A stretch of 64,000 nucleotides of DNA from Thalassotalea marina (GCF_014656435.1 NZ_BNCK01000009.1:162592-226591); one strand, 5' to 3'. Counted from the first letter of the stretch, positions 18,430 to 28,295 are shown. Numbers and translations are program-made. Notes: generated from the letters alone by a model not told the origin.

Positions 18430-19206
18430 TTATTCAGCAGAGTTTTGTGCAACAGGCACAACAATTAGATCTGGTGTTAGTTGCTTGCGTGCAATGCGCA
18501 GTGCTTTAGTGATATCAACTCGATATTCTGCACCTAGCTCCTGCCAACTCTTTGATGCTTGATCCCATACACCCATTTGCTGACCATCACGACTACGATA
18601 GACAAAGCTCACACGACCAATTCTTAGAAAATCTACATCAAGCTCTTGACCGTTAACTTGCTGTAATCCAGTGTAAGCTTCAATGGTGCGGCCATAGTCA
18701 ACTTCTACTTGATAAGCCTCTAATACTTGGCGGAATTTTTCAGCCACTGAAACATCTGCACGTTCAAGTGTTTTGCGTAAATGCGCGATGCGTTGTGAGC
18801 GTTCTTGTGGTAGGAAAGGCACATCAAGTTCAACAAACTGCGCCAAAGTATCAATCATGCGCGCCATTAATGGTGAAACTTGACGCTCAATTACACTGAC
18901 TTGTTCCATTGAAACAGCCAACTGTTGTAGTTCTTTTAGTTGGTTATCAATTTGGGTTTGCATTTGTTTGTTGTAAACATTCAAACCGTCAATTTCTTTG
19001 TTCACTGTTTTGAATTGTTGCAACTTGCTTTGAATTTGGTCGCTAATGCGATCGACACGTTGTTGTGATTGGTTAGCAGATTGCGTAATTTTCTCACCAG
19101 CATCAACGACTTTTTCTACTTTAGTCTCTTGAGCTGAAAAGCCAGAAAATGACAAGGTAGCAGCACCCAATAGAACGCTTGCTTGTGCCAGTTTGGACAA
19201 TTTCAT
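18430..19206 (-). CDS. DUF3450 periplasmic coiled-coil protein, first gene of the TonB2 operon
   Basis: A 258-residue exported protein: signal peptide ending near FSA-QET, then a long coiled coil (residues ~30-105, QSQQRVDRISDQIQSKLQQF) and a C-terminal globular part with FLRIGRVSFVYRSRDGQQMG and WDQASKSWQELG, the DUF3450 signature. The family is almost always encoded immediately upstream of ttpC-exbB-exbD-tonB and probably bridges the complex across the periplasm; the mechanism is not proven. It is the leader gene of the operon, so the region upstream carries the promoter. Confidence 0.88.
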   Translation of the reverse strand: MKLSKLAQASVLLGAATLSFSGFSAQETKVEKVVDAGEKITQSANQSQQRVDRISDQIQSKLQQFKTVNKEIDGLNVYNKQMQTQIDNQLKELQQLAVSMEQVSVIERQVSPLMARMIDTLAQFVELDVPFLPQERSQRIAHLRKTLERADVSVAEKFRQVLEAYQVEVDYGRTIEAYTGLQQVNGQELDVDFLRIGRVSFVYRSRDGQQMGVWDQASKSWQELGAEYRVDITKALRIARKQLTPDLIVVPVAQNSAE

Positions 19207-19553
19207 AGTTAAACCTTCGTTTGATTAAACTGCAATGTTGCAGATTGCTAAAAAGCACATTTCCTCTTTTTAGCGTGAAAAATGACTGTGGGAAATTTTA
19301 ATGAGCAATTGTGACAGTTAAGTTTCAGTATTATTGCAACTTTATTAAATGACAAAAAAGTGACATTTATCTTACAGTTACATCGAGTCGACGCCACAAA
19401 GCCTTGGGGATCCCCAATGCAATTACCTTAACAGGCGTTTGTGATTTTTTTATGTCAGGATGATGACAAAAGCAGCAACTAGTAGTATTTTTAAACGCGC
19501 TTTACTGCACTAGTGCTGTTATACTTAACTAGTCTTGTTCAAAGAGGTTGTCG
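19207..19553. other. Divergent regulatory gap with a 14-bp perfect palindrome
   Basis: This 347-bp gap separates the TonB2 operon from the solute-binding protein gene. Besides the Pho-box-like pair it holds a perfect palindrome TTGGGGATCCCCAA (19404-19417) and further single TGTCAT/TGTCAC-like half-sites (GTGACAG at 19311-19317). No ORF was seen. Confidence 0.4.
19350..19367 (-). promoter_or_regulatory. Candidate Pho box upstream of the TonB2 operon
   Basis: On the minus strand the sequence is ATGTCAC-TTTT-TTGTCAT: two 7-mers with an 11-bp period, fitting the PhoB consensus CTGTCATAAATCTGTCAC except at two positions. A -10-like CAATAAT follows about 12 bp downstream. It is 144 bp before the DUF3450 start. 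A chance match in AT-rich DNA is possible. Confidence 0.5.
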
Positions 19554-20288
19554 ATGCAGTTGACAGATTTACGACAAAAATCTCGTGTAAAACACTTGCT
19601 TTGTGTTTTGATCACTTGCTGCGCGACTTTTAAGCTTTTTGCCAACGAATATTACTTTGCCTCTATTGACCACCTTGGTGAACAACAAGTAGCGCAGCGG
19701 GTGTTACCGCAAATCTATGCTCAATTAGGTCACAATATTCATATCACCCCATTAGCGGCTAATCGCGCTCAATACGAAGCCAATTCAGGGTTAAAAGATG
19801 GTGAAATATTACGGATTTTTAGCTACGGCAAGGAAAACCCTAATGTCATCCGGGTACCGACCCCTTATTATTCACTCTCCACAGCGGTATTTGTCTTAGC
19901 GGGCGCAGATATAAAAATTAACTCAGTTGCTGATTTAAAAGGCTACCGTATTGGGCGTGTTCGAGGGGTAAAACATACGCTAAACGCCACTAAAAATATT
20001 GAAAAGGTTTATGATAGTAACAACACCAAACAGCTTTTTTTACAGCTTATCGTTGGTAACATTGATATCGCATTAACCAATCACCAAGATGGATTAATGA
20101 CCTTAAAAGAACTTAATGTCGACAGTATTCAGCTAATCAATAAGTCCATTGCAGACGAGCCTTTATATCACTACCTTCACAGGAAAAATATTGACTTAGT
20201 AACCCCTGTGGACAATCAAATTAAAGCAATGAAACAAAGCGGTGAGTTACAACAACTAATTGACGAAGCAGAGCTAGCGGTTTATTAA
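19554..20288 (+). CDS. Periplasmic solute-binding protein, family 3
   Basis: A 244-residue exported SBP_bac_3-like protein. After a signal peptide (ending near KLFA-NEYYF) it shows the type-II periplasmic binding fold: VADLKGYRIGRVRGVKHTLN in the second lobe and GNIDIALTNHQDGLMTLKEL near residue 180. No ABC permease or ATPase gene is adjacent, and similar orphans often act as sensory or scavenging proteins, so the ligand is unknown. The ATG at 19554 is preferred over a TTG at 19548 because AAAGAGG lies 6 nt upstream. Confidence 0.75.
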   Translation: MQLTDLRQKSRVKHLLCVLITCCATFKLFANEYYFASIDHLGEQQVAQRVLPQIYAQLGHNIHITPLAANRAQYEANSGLKDGEILRIFSYGKENPNVIRVPTPYYSLSTAVFVLAGADIKINSVADLKGYRIGRVRGVKHTLNATKNIEKVYDSNNTKQLFLQLIVGNIDIALTNHQDGLMTLKELNVDSIQLINKSIADEPLYHYLHRKNIDLVTPVDNQIKAMKQSGELQQLIDEAELAVY

Positions 20289-20389
20289 CAAAAGTGAACA
20301 GCCAATTTAATCATCAAGTTTAATGACCTACCCTGATGTGATTTGTTACACTGCGCCCTTCTACACAGAACTGCCAACGCTATCAACTT

Positions 20390-21028
20390 ATGACTCAACG
20401 TTTTAATAAAGTATTTATCGTAGGTTTACCGCGCACAGGCACCACCAGTTTATGCGTTAAATGTTTAGAGCTTGGCTTTAATGTCGCGCATACCGCTTAT
20501 ACTCAACAAACGTTTGAACAGGCTCAGATCATTGCCGATACACCGGTGTTTAACGACTTTGTCTTACTTGATCAATACTACCCAGATAGTAAATTTATCT
20601 TGTTAGAACGAGAGATTTCTTTGTGGTTACCTTCAATTAAACAATTACTTAACCGTATGAGTCGTAATTTGTTAAGAACAGACGGCGGCTTTAATCCGAT
20701 CATTAAACGCTGTTACACAGAAACATTCGCACCATTTGAACCTGAACTTATCAATAACGATGAATTTTTAGCAAACTGTTATTTTTCACATCAAAGCAAA
20801 GTGCTTAGTTACTTTGGCGATAAGCCAAATCAGTTATTAAGGTTAAACCTAACAAACAGCGACGCTCCACAACAACTTGCTAATTTTTTAAACATCACAG
20901 CGCCAGCCTCTGCATTTTCCGTGATTAACAAAGGCGGTAAAGTAACCGCATGGAATGATTTAAAACACCCCAGCAAAGTACCCTCAACACGAAATGGTAA
21001 AACCAGCCCTTTGCTCTATTTGAGTTAA
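20390..21028 (+). CDS. Sulfotransferase-family P-loop protein
   Basis: A 212-residue protein with the phosphosulfate-binding motif KVFIVGLPRTGTTSL at residues ~7-21, as in PAPS-dependent sulfotransferases, and a middle segment DSKFILLEREISLWLPSIK compatible with the 3'-phosphate-binding region. The family transfers sulfate from PAPS to carbohydrates, lipids or proteins, but short bacterial members are mostly uncharacterised. No sulfation or polysaccharide genes are adjacent. The assignment is to the superfamily only. Confidence 0.65.
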   Translation: MTQRFNKVFIVGLPRTGTTSLCVKCLELGFNVAHTAYTQQTFEQAQIIADTPVFNDFVLLDQYYPDSKFILLEREISLWLPSIKQLLNRMSRNLLRTDGGFNPIIKRCYTETFAPFEPELINNDEFLANCYFSHQSKVLSYFGDKPNQLLRLNLTNSDAPQQLANFLNITAPASAFSVINKGGKVTAWNDLKHPSKVPSTRNGKTSPLLYLS

Positions 21029-21235
21029 AAAGCAAAAATCCAGAAACAATCCAACAAATCACTTGCTAACCACTGACACTTTAATGATAATACGTCGCAT
21101 TTAGATTTAAGTGTTCAGATGTCAAATTGATCTCTGTTTTTTCTGTTGGCCACTTGCGTATTTTAGCTTTGCTCAAAGTTGTTGTCGCAAGTTTAATTTT
21201 GTCTTACCAATACGCAAACAAAGTAATTATCTTTT

Positions 21236-21817
21236 ATGGTCTTTAACACGACATTTCCCATTTATACGTGGTTAGCAATGGCTGTTTTATTTAGTAGCGC
21301 TAGCGTAATTTTTAGCTATGCATTATTTAAAGGCAGCTATCTAAAATTAGGCTTAAGTAGTTTAACGGGTTTGTCGGGTGTTGCTGGGATAGCCAGTTTT
21401 CATCAGTTTGCTGGAGGTCAATTGGGTACTGTGTATTTCTGCTTTTTTATTGCTACCGTTGCCTGGCTATTAATCTTTCGAAAAGTATCTTATACGCCGC
21501 TGCCTTTAATCAATGTAAAAAACGTAAGTAAGAGCAATCAAGCTAAGACATATACATTAGACTTACAAGGTAGAATAAAGCCTCTCGTTATCCTGATATT
21601 ATCAGGTGTTTTGGGCATGTTGGCCGTGTTATTTATCACGTTGCTTTTACCAATACCGCACAGCAAAACATTAGCGGTAATAACGCTACTTTTCCCACTC
21701 GGCTGGGCCATTTATGTTAAATGGAATTCAATGGCTAATCATTTGTTAAAAGCCATATTTGTTTTGTTATCACTCTCCGTTTTAATTGCTTGGAATATCT
21801 TTGGAGTGATGTCATGA
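21236..21817 (+). CDS. Multi-spanning inner-membrane protein, partner of the PepSY protein
   Basis: A 193-residue hydrophobic protein with about six membrane helices and no motif I recognise. Its stop codon overlaps the next start as ATGA, so it is translationally coupled to the PepSY-type protein. In related genomes small membrane proteins of this kind accompany PepSY-TM proteins in iron-uptake or ferric-reductase loci; that role is inferred from the neighbour only. Confidence 0.6.
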   Translation: MVFNTTFPIYTWLAMAVLFSSASVIFSYALFKGSYLKLGLSSLTGLSGVAGIASFHQFAGGQLGTVYFCFFIATVAWLLIFRKVSYTPLPLINVKNVSKSNQAKTYTLDLQGRIKPLVILILSGVLGMLAVLFITLLLPIPHSKTLAVITLLFPLGWAIYVKWNSMANHLLKAIFVLLSLSVLIAWNIFGVMS

Positions 21818-23253
21818 CCCGAAAGGCCAAAGTTTTCAAACGTATTCTAACGTCATATACAAGTTTGGGATTGTTTATCGGCGCACTTTTGTACCTTATC
21901 TGTTTGACCGGCACTTTAGCGATTTTTCATCCTCAATTTGAGCGCTGGGAACAACCTAATATCAACGAATATAAAACATTAACAGTAAGTGGCATCAATA
22001 AAGCGTTTAAAGAATATCAATTTGCTTATCCTGATTTTGATTCAGCCGTGTATTTACACTTTCCAAGTGACGAGCTGCCCCGAGCACATATGTCTGCCAA
22101 TGGGCAAAAGTGGTGGCTAAATCAAGATGGTAGTTTCAGTGTTTTTGTGTCACATCCATGGACTAATACCTTGCGTGACTTGCATGTTTATTTGCATATA
22201 CCTGAAACCATCACAGCGCTAGTGATTAGCTTCATTACCGTTGTTTTATTACAACTGATGCTAAGTGATTTATCAGCACATAACCGCTTGATAAAAGATA
22301 TTTTTTGCCGCACTTTTAACAGCAATGAACAAGCTAAACAGCCTACAGATAATGACAAACAATATGCGAGCAACCCGCCTTGGTATTTATTGTCTGCACT
22401 CGCCTGCATATTTTTTATATTAACGAGTGTTATTTTGTACTTTTCGACACTAGCCTTTTATCAAGCTAAAGAAGAAAAAGAAAAAGAAGCCATGTATTTA
22501 CAATCATCGGTAAATAATCAAAAGACCAAATTGCAATTGGATAAGGCATTTATTCGTTATCAACGCATAGCACCAAACTCGTCACCAATTTATATTGCCG
22601 TAAAAGGTATGGGATCCAGTAATCCAAAAATTGAAATTGCAGCAATTTTCTCCAGTAAATTATCTTATTCCGAAATTTATCAATTTTCTGCCAACGGTAA
22701 GCTGATTGACGCCAGAGGCAGTAATACTAGAGCTGTGACTAAACAATCTAAGTTTGTAGCATATCAACGACACTTTAATGATTTTGCTGATGTTGCCTTT
22801 AAGGTTGTTTATGTCATGCTTGGCTTAACACTCTGCTTCATTTGTACTAAAGGGGTTAATAAATGGCTCAGAAAAAGAGAGGTTGTAGATCAAATCACCT
22901 ACCAATGGACAGGTTTTATTTTTGCTGTCCCTTGCGCCTTGTTAGCGGCATTACTTAGTTCATTTTTATTTAATGATTACACCCAAGAAAGCTTTTGGCT
23001 AACCTTAGTTGCCGCACAACTTTTAAGTGCAACGTTAAAAAATACCATGTTAATTAAAGTGACATTAAAAGACTGTTGCATTTTTTTGATTGTAATGGTC
23101 ATCGTGATTTACCAAGTAAGGTATGGACAATTAGCAGCAGAGATTTATGCAATATTGATTAATTTGGCACTGCTCGCCGTTGTTTTTGCCCTTTGGCACT
23201 CAAGAAACAGAAATTGGCGAAACTACCAAATGACCAAAGCGACTCATTCATAG
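21814..23253 (+). CDS. PepSY-associated transmembrane protein
   Basis: A 479-residue polytopic protein of the PepSY-TM type. The first helix (residues ~13-33, LGLFIGALLYLICLTGTLAI) is followed by a periplasmic PepSY-like domain and the helix pair LRDLHVYLHIPETITALVIS typical of the family; further helices fill the C-terminal half. Members are thought to act in ferric-siderophore reduction or envelope protease control. The ATG at 21814 has GGAGTG upstream and overlaps the previous gene by 4 bp; an upstream in-frame TTG is less likely. Confidence 0.75.
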   Translation: MTRKAKVFKRILTSYTSLGLFIGALLYLICLTGTLAIFHPQFERWEQPNINEYKTLTVSGINKAFKEYQFAYPDFDSAVYLHFPSDELPRAHMSANGQKWWLNQDGSFSVFVSHPWTNTLRDLHVYLHIPETITALVISFITVVLLQLMLSDLSAHNRLIKDIFCRTFNSNEQAKQPTDNDKQYASNPPWYLLSALACIFFILTSVILYFSTLAFYQAKEEKEKEAMYLQSSVNNQKTKLQLDKAFIRYQRIAPNSSPIYIAVKGMGSSNPKIEIAAIFSSKLSYSEIYQFSANGKLIDARGSNTRAVTKQSKFVAYQRHFNDFADVAFKVVYVMLGLTLCFICTKGVNKWLRKREVVDQITYQWTGFIFAVPCALLAALLSSFLFNDYTQESFWLTLVAAQLLSATLKNTMLIKVTLKDCCIFLIVMVIVIYQVRYGQLAAEIYAILINLALLAVVFALWHSRNRNWRNYQMTKATHS

Positions 23254-23413
23254 CATCACATTGCGCTAATGATAGTAATGGAGCGGGCTACATAGGTTTA
23301 TAACAACCACTGTGTACACATAAGCCATTGAGCAAAATAAAAATTCTAAATTTTCGTAATAATAACCAGCGCAGAGCGACTGCATGCAAAAGTTTTATTC
23401 AAAGGAGATAAGC

Positions 23414-23671
23414 ATGCGCTTGATAATACAACTCGTGTTGATAACCATCATTGCTTTTTCGATTTACGGCGGGATTAAAAGTAGCGAATGGCAGTACCCC
23501 ATCGCCATTATTACATTAGCAGCACTTGTCTTAATCGTCAGTAAAGTTCGCAGTAATAACAACTCAACAAAGAATTCAGCTACAGCTACAACAAGCAGTG
23601 GATTTATCGCTACAACGACTAGTTCCAGCAGCGATTCTGGTGGTTGTGGATCAGATGGCGGCGGGTGCTGA
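23414..23671 (+). CDS. Small membrane protein with Ser/Thr-rich linker and Gly-Cys tail
   Basis: An 85-residue protein with two N-terminal hydrophobic segments (LIIQLVLITIIAFSIYGGI; IAIITLAALVLIVSKV), a Ser/Thr/Asn-rich linker and a tail ending SGGCGSDGGGC. The two cysteines in a glycine-rich tail resemble metal-binding or redox tails in small envelope proteins, but no family is recognised. The ATG at 23414 has an ideal AAAGGAGA site; an upstream in-frame start at 23384 lacks one. Confidence 0.6.
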   Translation: MRLIIQLVLITIIAFSIYGGIKSSEWQYPIAIITLAALVLIVSKVRSNNNSTKNSATATTSSGFIATTTSSSSDSGGCGSDGGGC

Positions 23672-23701
23672 TATTACATAGGACGGTACACTGAAACAAA
23701 A

Positions 23702-23726
23702 AAAGCCCTTATCTAAGGGCTTTTTA
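23702..23726. terminator. Bidirectional terminator between convergent genes
   Basis: Stem AAAGCCCTT/AAGGGCTTT with loop ATCT, flanked by A and T runs, between the small membrane protein and the end of the TonB-dependent receptor gene. Confidence 0.85.
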
Positions 23727-23744
23727 TTCTAAAAGAGCGTTAAA

Positions 23745-26423
23745 TTAAAACTCGTAGGTATAACTTAAGCTGATACTTGTTCCTACTTCTTTTTCACGAA
23801 CGGCAATTCCTGACTGTGTCACTTCTTGATTTTCATCAAGCAAGTTTTTAACTTTTAACTTAACTTTAGAGTTAAAATCAGGGTAATAAGTGTAAACAAG
23901 GTCAAGTGCGTGGAATGGCTGTTCCATCGCATCTTCACGCCCACCTACACCCGACGCCACAATACGCTCACCAAACACATTGTATACAATTGAACCTGAA
24001 TGATTACCATCAGCAGAATCATAATTCAATTGGAAGTTAACAACATATTCTGAATGGCCAGTCATACGTTTAGTTGGGTTGGTTAAGTTACCTGCAAGCG
24101 CTGGGTCAATCTCTACTTCAGAATCACTAAAAGTAATATTACCCGAAGTAAAGAAACCATCAGCTAAGTAGGTTAAGTCGTGCATCCATTCAACTTCAAC
24201 CCCTTTAACCTCGCCCGTTTCACCATTAACAAAGCTTGCCGTATACGAAGCATCGTTAGCGGCCAAGATAGTTTCAATTGGCGATTCAATATCTTTATAA
24301 AATCCAGCTACGCTGAAGTTATCACCGTTATCTGCGTAATATTCATAACGCAAATCGTAGTTTTTCATTGGGCTGCTTTTTAGTCCCACACGCCCAAACG
24401 TACGAAAATCCGTTAACGGGTCAAAGTAGGCAACAGGAACAACTTCACGTAAATCAGGCCTAACAACTGTTTCACCATAACTGGCGCGTACTTGATAGCG
24501 TTCGCCACCTAAGTAAGTGAAGGCTAAAGACGTGTATACGTCGTCTTCGTTGATACTACCTTCTTCAATCTTTTCTGGCGCATAATAAATGTTTAAATCT
24601 TCTTTGGTGAAGATCAAGCTCGAGGTACCTATTGAGCTTTGTTTAAACTCTTCATAACGTAAACCGCCACTGAAGCGTAAGTTGCCATATATCAAGTCGA
24701 ATGAACCATAGGCAGCATCAATTTTTTGAGCCGCTAAATAATCATCAGCATCAGGCGCCGACGGTTCATTAAAGTCTACTAATATACGTCGACCTTGGAT
24801 AAACTCCTCCGTTAAGTAGCTTGCACTATTTAATGGAGACGCAGAGCCTTCGTTTACCACAATACTTGAGCCAGAATTGTTATCTACCGTATAACTTGAG
24901 GTGGTGTAATAGCGACCGCGATCTGAAAAGTCATAACCAGTTTTAAGCTCAAGTTCATAACCATCGCCATAAATAGGTAAAGTTAAATTACCACTGTATG
25001 ACTTTACGTGATCTTCCATGTCCGTATAGTTATATAGCGCACGGTTGTCATCACCTGTAATACTTGTGCTAACGTAGTTACCGTTTTCATAAGTATCAAA
25101 AAAACGATAACTCGCATCTAATGGAATTTCAGTGTTCGCTTCAGACTCGGTGTACTGCCAATCTAAACCTAGGCCCCAGTAATCAACAAAAGTATGTTGG
25201 CCAATCACTTGGTTAACTAACAGAGTACGTTCTTCATAATTAAACTCATGAAGTCTGTCTGCTCGACCGTCATTAACGATAGTGTAAATATTACTACCAC
25301 TTGGACTTTGTACTTCTGCTACTTCCACTTCATCTTCGTTATCAACTAAATACAAGTTGTTAAATGATAATGAGTGATTGCCAATCTTATAACCGAAATT
25401 TAAAACGCCGTTATAACGCTCTGTTTCTGTTGTTACTCGCGATTTTTTAACCACAGTGTAACAACTTGCAGCAACATCCTCAGCGGTAGCTAAGGTTTTA
25501 GAGCAGTTTTCAGCCAAGTTTTGGTTAATAATATTTGTCGACTTATCGGCAGAATCAGCTTCATTTGAATAAGCAATAGCAGCTAAAAAGCCAATGGTGC
25601 CACCAAAGAAGTCTTCATCAAAACTATTTCCAATATGCGCTTTTACGTCGTATTTCGGATCTAAAGATTCTTCTTTAATTTCCAAGTCTCTTGGTAAAGC
25701 CATCAATAAATCATTATTAGTTTTGAGCGCAATCTGTGAAACAGATTGTGTTTCTGTCGCTGTGATACCGTCACGCTTAATAATGTTGTCTAGACTAAAG
25801 TTACCACGATATTGCACAATGGCATCTTTTAAGCTTTTTGGAATGTTTCCGCTTGGTCTATCGTAAGTATAGCCTTTATCAGCACTTGCATTATACCCAA
25901 GCCCAACTTCGATGCTTGAAGTGAACTCACTCGGTACAGATTTGGTTCTAATATCAATTGAACCACCACCAAATGCAGCAGGCATGTTCGCAGAAAATGC
26001 TTTTTGAACGGCCATGCTTTCGATAATGCTTGAAGGGATAATATCTAGAGGTACTACGTTTCGTGTAAGATCTGGACTTGGGATATTAGCACCATTTAAA
26101 CGGGCGCTTGAATAACGCTCACCTAAGCCACGAACGTAAATAAATTTACCATCAACTAACGTTAAACCAGTTACTCTTCGTAAAGCAGAAGCTGCGTCAC
26201 TATCACCAGTGCGAGACATTTGCTCTGAGCCTAAAATATCAGCAACAAATGCTTGGTTTTTACGTTCGGCAATTACTGATGCTGCACTTCCTTGCAAACG
26301 AGTTGCCTTGGCAACTACTTCTTCCATTGCTTGCTCTTCTTCAGCAAGGGCTTGGCCAGTAACGCTAAACAAACCCAACCCGACAGCAACCGCTAGCTTT
26401 TGGAGTTTGTATTGCTTTGTCAT
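23745..26423 (-). CDS. TonB-dependent outer-membrane receptor
   Basis: An 892-residue TonB-dependent receptor. It has a signal peptide (cut near ALA-EEE), a TonB-box-like MEEVVAKATR right after it, a plug domain (residues ~55-165, with GLTLVDGKFIYVRGLGERYS and GGGSIDIRTKS) and a 22-strand barrel ending in the classical aromatic YTYEF. The receptor imports a large or scarce nutrient using TonB energy. It is the second gene after a lipoprotein, separated by a terminator-like hairpin. Candidate PhoB control of the operon suggests a phosphorus compound, but the ligand cannot be read from sequence. Confidence 0.92.
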   Translation of the reverse strand: MTKQYKLQKLAVAVGLGLFSVTGQALAEEEQAMEEVVAKATRLQGSAASVIAERKNQAFVADILGSEQMSRTGDSDAASALRRVTGLTLVDGKFIYVRGLGERYSSARLNGANIPSPDLTRNVVPLDIIPSSIIESMAVQKAFSANMPAAFGGGSIDIRTKSVPSEFTSSIEVGLGYNASADKGYTYDRPSGNIPKSLKDAIVQYRGNFSLDNIIKRDGITATETQSVSQIALKTNNDLLMALPRDLEIKEESLDPKYDVKAHIGNSFDEDFFGGTIGFLAAIAYSNEADSADKSTNIINQNLAENCSKTLATAEDVAASCYTVVKKSRVTTETERYNGVLNFGYKIGNHSLSFNNLYLVDNEDEVEVAEVQSPSGSNIYTIVNDGRADRLHEFNYEERTLLVNQVIGQHTFVDYWGLGLDWQYTESEANTEIPLDASYRFFDTYENGNYVSTSITGDDNRALYNYTDMEDHVKSYSGNLTLPIYGDGYELELKTGYDFSDRGRYYTTSSYTVDNNSGSSIVVNEGSASPLNSASYLTEEFIQGRRILVDFNEPSAPDADDYLAAQKIDAAYGSFDLIYGNLRFSGGLRYEEFKQSSIGTSSLIFTKEDLNIYYAPEKIEEGSINEDDVYTSLAFTYLGGERYQVRASYGETVVRPDLREVVPVAYFDPLTDFRTFGRVGLKSSPMKNYDLRYEYYADNGDNFSVAGFYKDIESPIETILAANDASYTASFVNGETGEVKGVEVEWMHDLTYLADGFFTSGNITFSDSEVEIDPALAGNLTNPTKRMTGHSEYVVNFQLNYDSADGNHSGSIVYNVFGERIVASGVGGREDAMEQPFHALDLVYTYYPDFNSKVKLKVKNLLDENQEVTQSGIAVREKEVGTSISLSYTYEF

Positions 26424-26452
26424 GTTAATTTCCTAATTCAGTGTTTAACAAA

Positions 26453-26483
26453 AAGGCGCCCGTAAAACTTTTAGCGGCGCCTT
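26453..26483 (-). terminator. Intra-operon terminator/attenuator between lipoprotein and receptor
   Basis: On the minus strand AAGGCGCC pairs with GGCGCCTT across a 15-nt loop and is followed by TTTTTG. It lies between the lipoprotein stop and the receptor start, so it probably gives more lipoprotein than receptor transcript. Confidence 0.7.
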
Positions 26484-26504
26484 ATTGATTTTGTAACTAA
26501 GTGG

Positions 26505-28109
26505 TTAGTCTGCTCTTGCAGCAGTTACTGCTGTTTCTACCCACTTATACCAAACTGAACTAGTGTCTTGGTCTGATACTGCACCAACGAAGTTAACTGA
26601 ATCAAAGAAGCTTGTGTCTAAATCAGCAAGGTTGTTTGCTTCAATAGTAATCGCTGCTGAGCTTGTGTTCGTTGCAAAGCCATTACCAGCAAGTACGTCT
26701 GAATCAGCTGCGATACGAATATTAGAGCCACCATTGTCGTACCAGTTTTCTACTGACATGCCAGCAGGCATTTGATTTGCGTCTTTGAATTCACCAGCAC
26801 ACGCCATCACAGAGTTGTTGAACTTGATTTCAGCTGCATTTTTTAAACCATCTGGATCATTGAATTCAATACAGGTTGATTCATTTGTCGAGTTTTCACG
26901 TTTAACAAATAAAACATTGTAATAGTTAGATTTGATTGCATCATCAAACTTAATTGCTTGAGACGATTTTTCATCACGAACAGACTTACCATCTGTTGTT
27001 ACAACAGTTACGTTAGCAATTGTTGGGAATGATGCAGGTGCTTCGCTATAGTCTGCACCACCGTTTTGTTCACCGTCTGTTTCAAAGCCGTTATTACCCA
27101 TGTATGCCGTTGCACCGCTACGAGTTGTGACAGTACCGTGTTCTACATAAATAAATTGAGCGTTACCTTGCCAGCCAGCATCAATGTCGATTGCGTCATC
27201 TTGAGTATCTGTTACAACAATGTGTTTGATATTTGCTGCACCACCAAAGAATTCAATGCCATCATCGTAACCTTGATGAATGTGAATATAATCAAATGAA
27301 GAGCCAGAACCAACAGCGTTAAGCGTTAAAGAGTTTAAATCTTCTCCAGGCTCACCACCAATTTTTGGACCAGACCCTGCGTACCAAATTTTAGCAAACT
27401 TGATGTTACCGCTACCGTCAGAGTTATCATTACCACCAAAGTAAGTTGTTACACCTTCAAAAGGTTGGCTACAAGTATTTGCGGCACGCTGTGCGTTAGT
27501 ACAATGGTTAGTTAAACCGTTACCATTGATGATGATACCACCCCAGTCAGCAAATTCTGCGCCTTTACCTTCTAAATCATGACGGTCATAAGCAAAAGCA
27601 GAGGTGAAAGTAACTGGCTTGTCAGCTGTACCTACAGCTTGAATTTTTGCACCACGAGCGATTCGTAAGATTGCTTCACCCGATTTAAATGCCAACGTTG
27701 CACCAGGTTTAACTGTCATTGTTGGGCCATTAGTTGGAACAACAAAACCTTCAGCAGTATTACCGTCTTCACCGATTAATAACGCATCTTCAAATACGTG
27801 AATACCACCGTCAGGTAACTCATCAAATGTGATATTAGAAGTGATAGAAATATTTTTACTTGCAAATGAATCATTGTATAAACAATCTTTACCGTCGAAA
27901 GTACCTTCAACAGTACCGGCAGCAGATTCGTAGCTTGCACATTCCACTTGGTCTGTGTTACCACCATTGGTTGTGTTATTTGAATTATTAGTGCTATTGT
28001 CAACACTATTGTCATTTACTGTTGGTTCAATTTTAATATCGCCACCACAACCTACTAGTGCTAAGGCACATGCTACTGCGCTAACTTTAAAAAGTGTTTT
28101 CATTTGCAT
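26505..28109 (-). CDS. Surface lipoprotein with beta-helix-like body, partner of the receptor
   Basis: A 534-residue lipoprotein. The lipobox is LVGC (Cys near residue 21), followed by an Asn/Asp/Thr-rich linker and a long body with repeated short strands and Asn/Gly turns (GGIIINGNGL, NAVGSGSSFDYIHIHQGYDD, HIVVTDTQDDAIDID), which suggests a right-handed parallel beta-helix. No catalytic motif is certain. Being co-transcribed with a TonB-dependent receptor, it may capture or process the receptor's substrate at the cell surface; that is inference. The ATG at 28109 is chosen because GGAG lies 8 nt upstream. Confidence 0.75.
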   Translation of the reverse strand: MQMKTLFKVSAVACALALVGCGGDIKIEPTVNDNSVDNSTNNSNNTTNGGNTDQVECASYESAAGTVEGTFDGKDCLYNDSFASKNISITSNITFDELPDGGIHVFEDALLIGEDGNTAEGFVVPTNGPTMTVKPGATLAFKSGEAILRIARGAKIQAVGTADKPVTFTSAFAYDRHDLEGKGAEFADWGGIIINGNGLTNHCTNAQRAANTCSQPFEGVTTYFGGNDNSDGSGNIKFAKIWYAGSGPKIGGEPGEDLNSLTLNAVGSGSSFDYIHIHQGYDDGIEFFGGAANIKHIVVTDTQDDAIDIDAGWQGNAQFIYVEHGTVTTRSGATAYMGNNGFETDGEQNGGADYSEAPASFPTIANVTVVTTDGKSVRDEKSSQAIKFDDAIKSNYYNVLFVKRENSTNESTCIEFNDPDGLKNAAEIKFNNSVMACAGEFKDANQMPAGMSVENWYDNGGSNIRIAADSDVLAGNGFATNTSSAAITIEANNLADLDTSFFDSVNFVGAVSDQDTSSVWYKWVETAVTAARAD

Positions 28110-28295
28110 CTCGTTTACTCCGAAGAATATATTTTTTGTTTAATGTTTATGTTCAAACTGACTAAATGAAATTTTTATTGAGCTAACCGTGTTCATAAAA
28201 ACTTCATTTAATCAGCTTGATTAAAAGTTTCGGATATCCTACGGAGAAAAAATGACAAAAATGTTTTGGAAATATGTAGTTTTTGTTTCAGCTAA

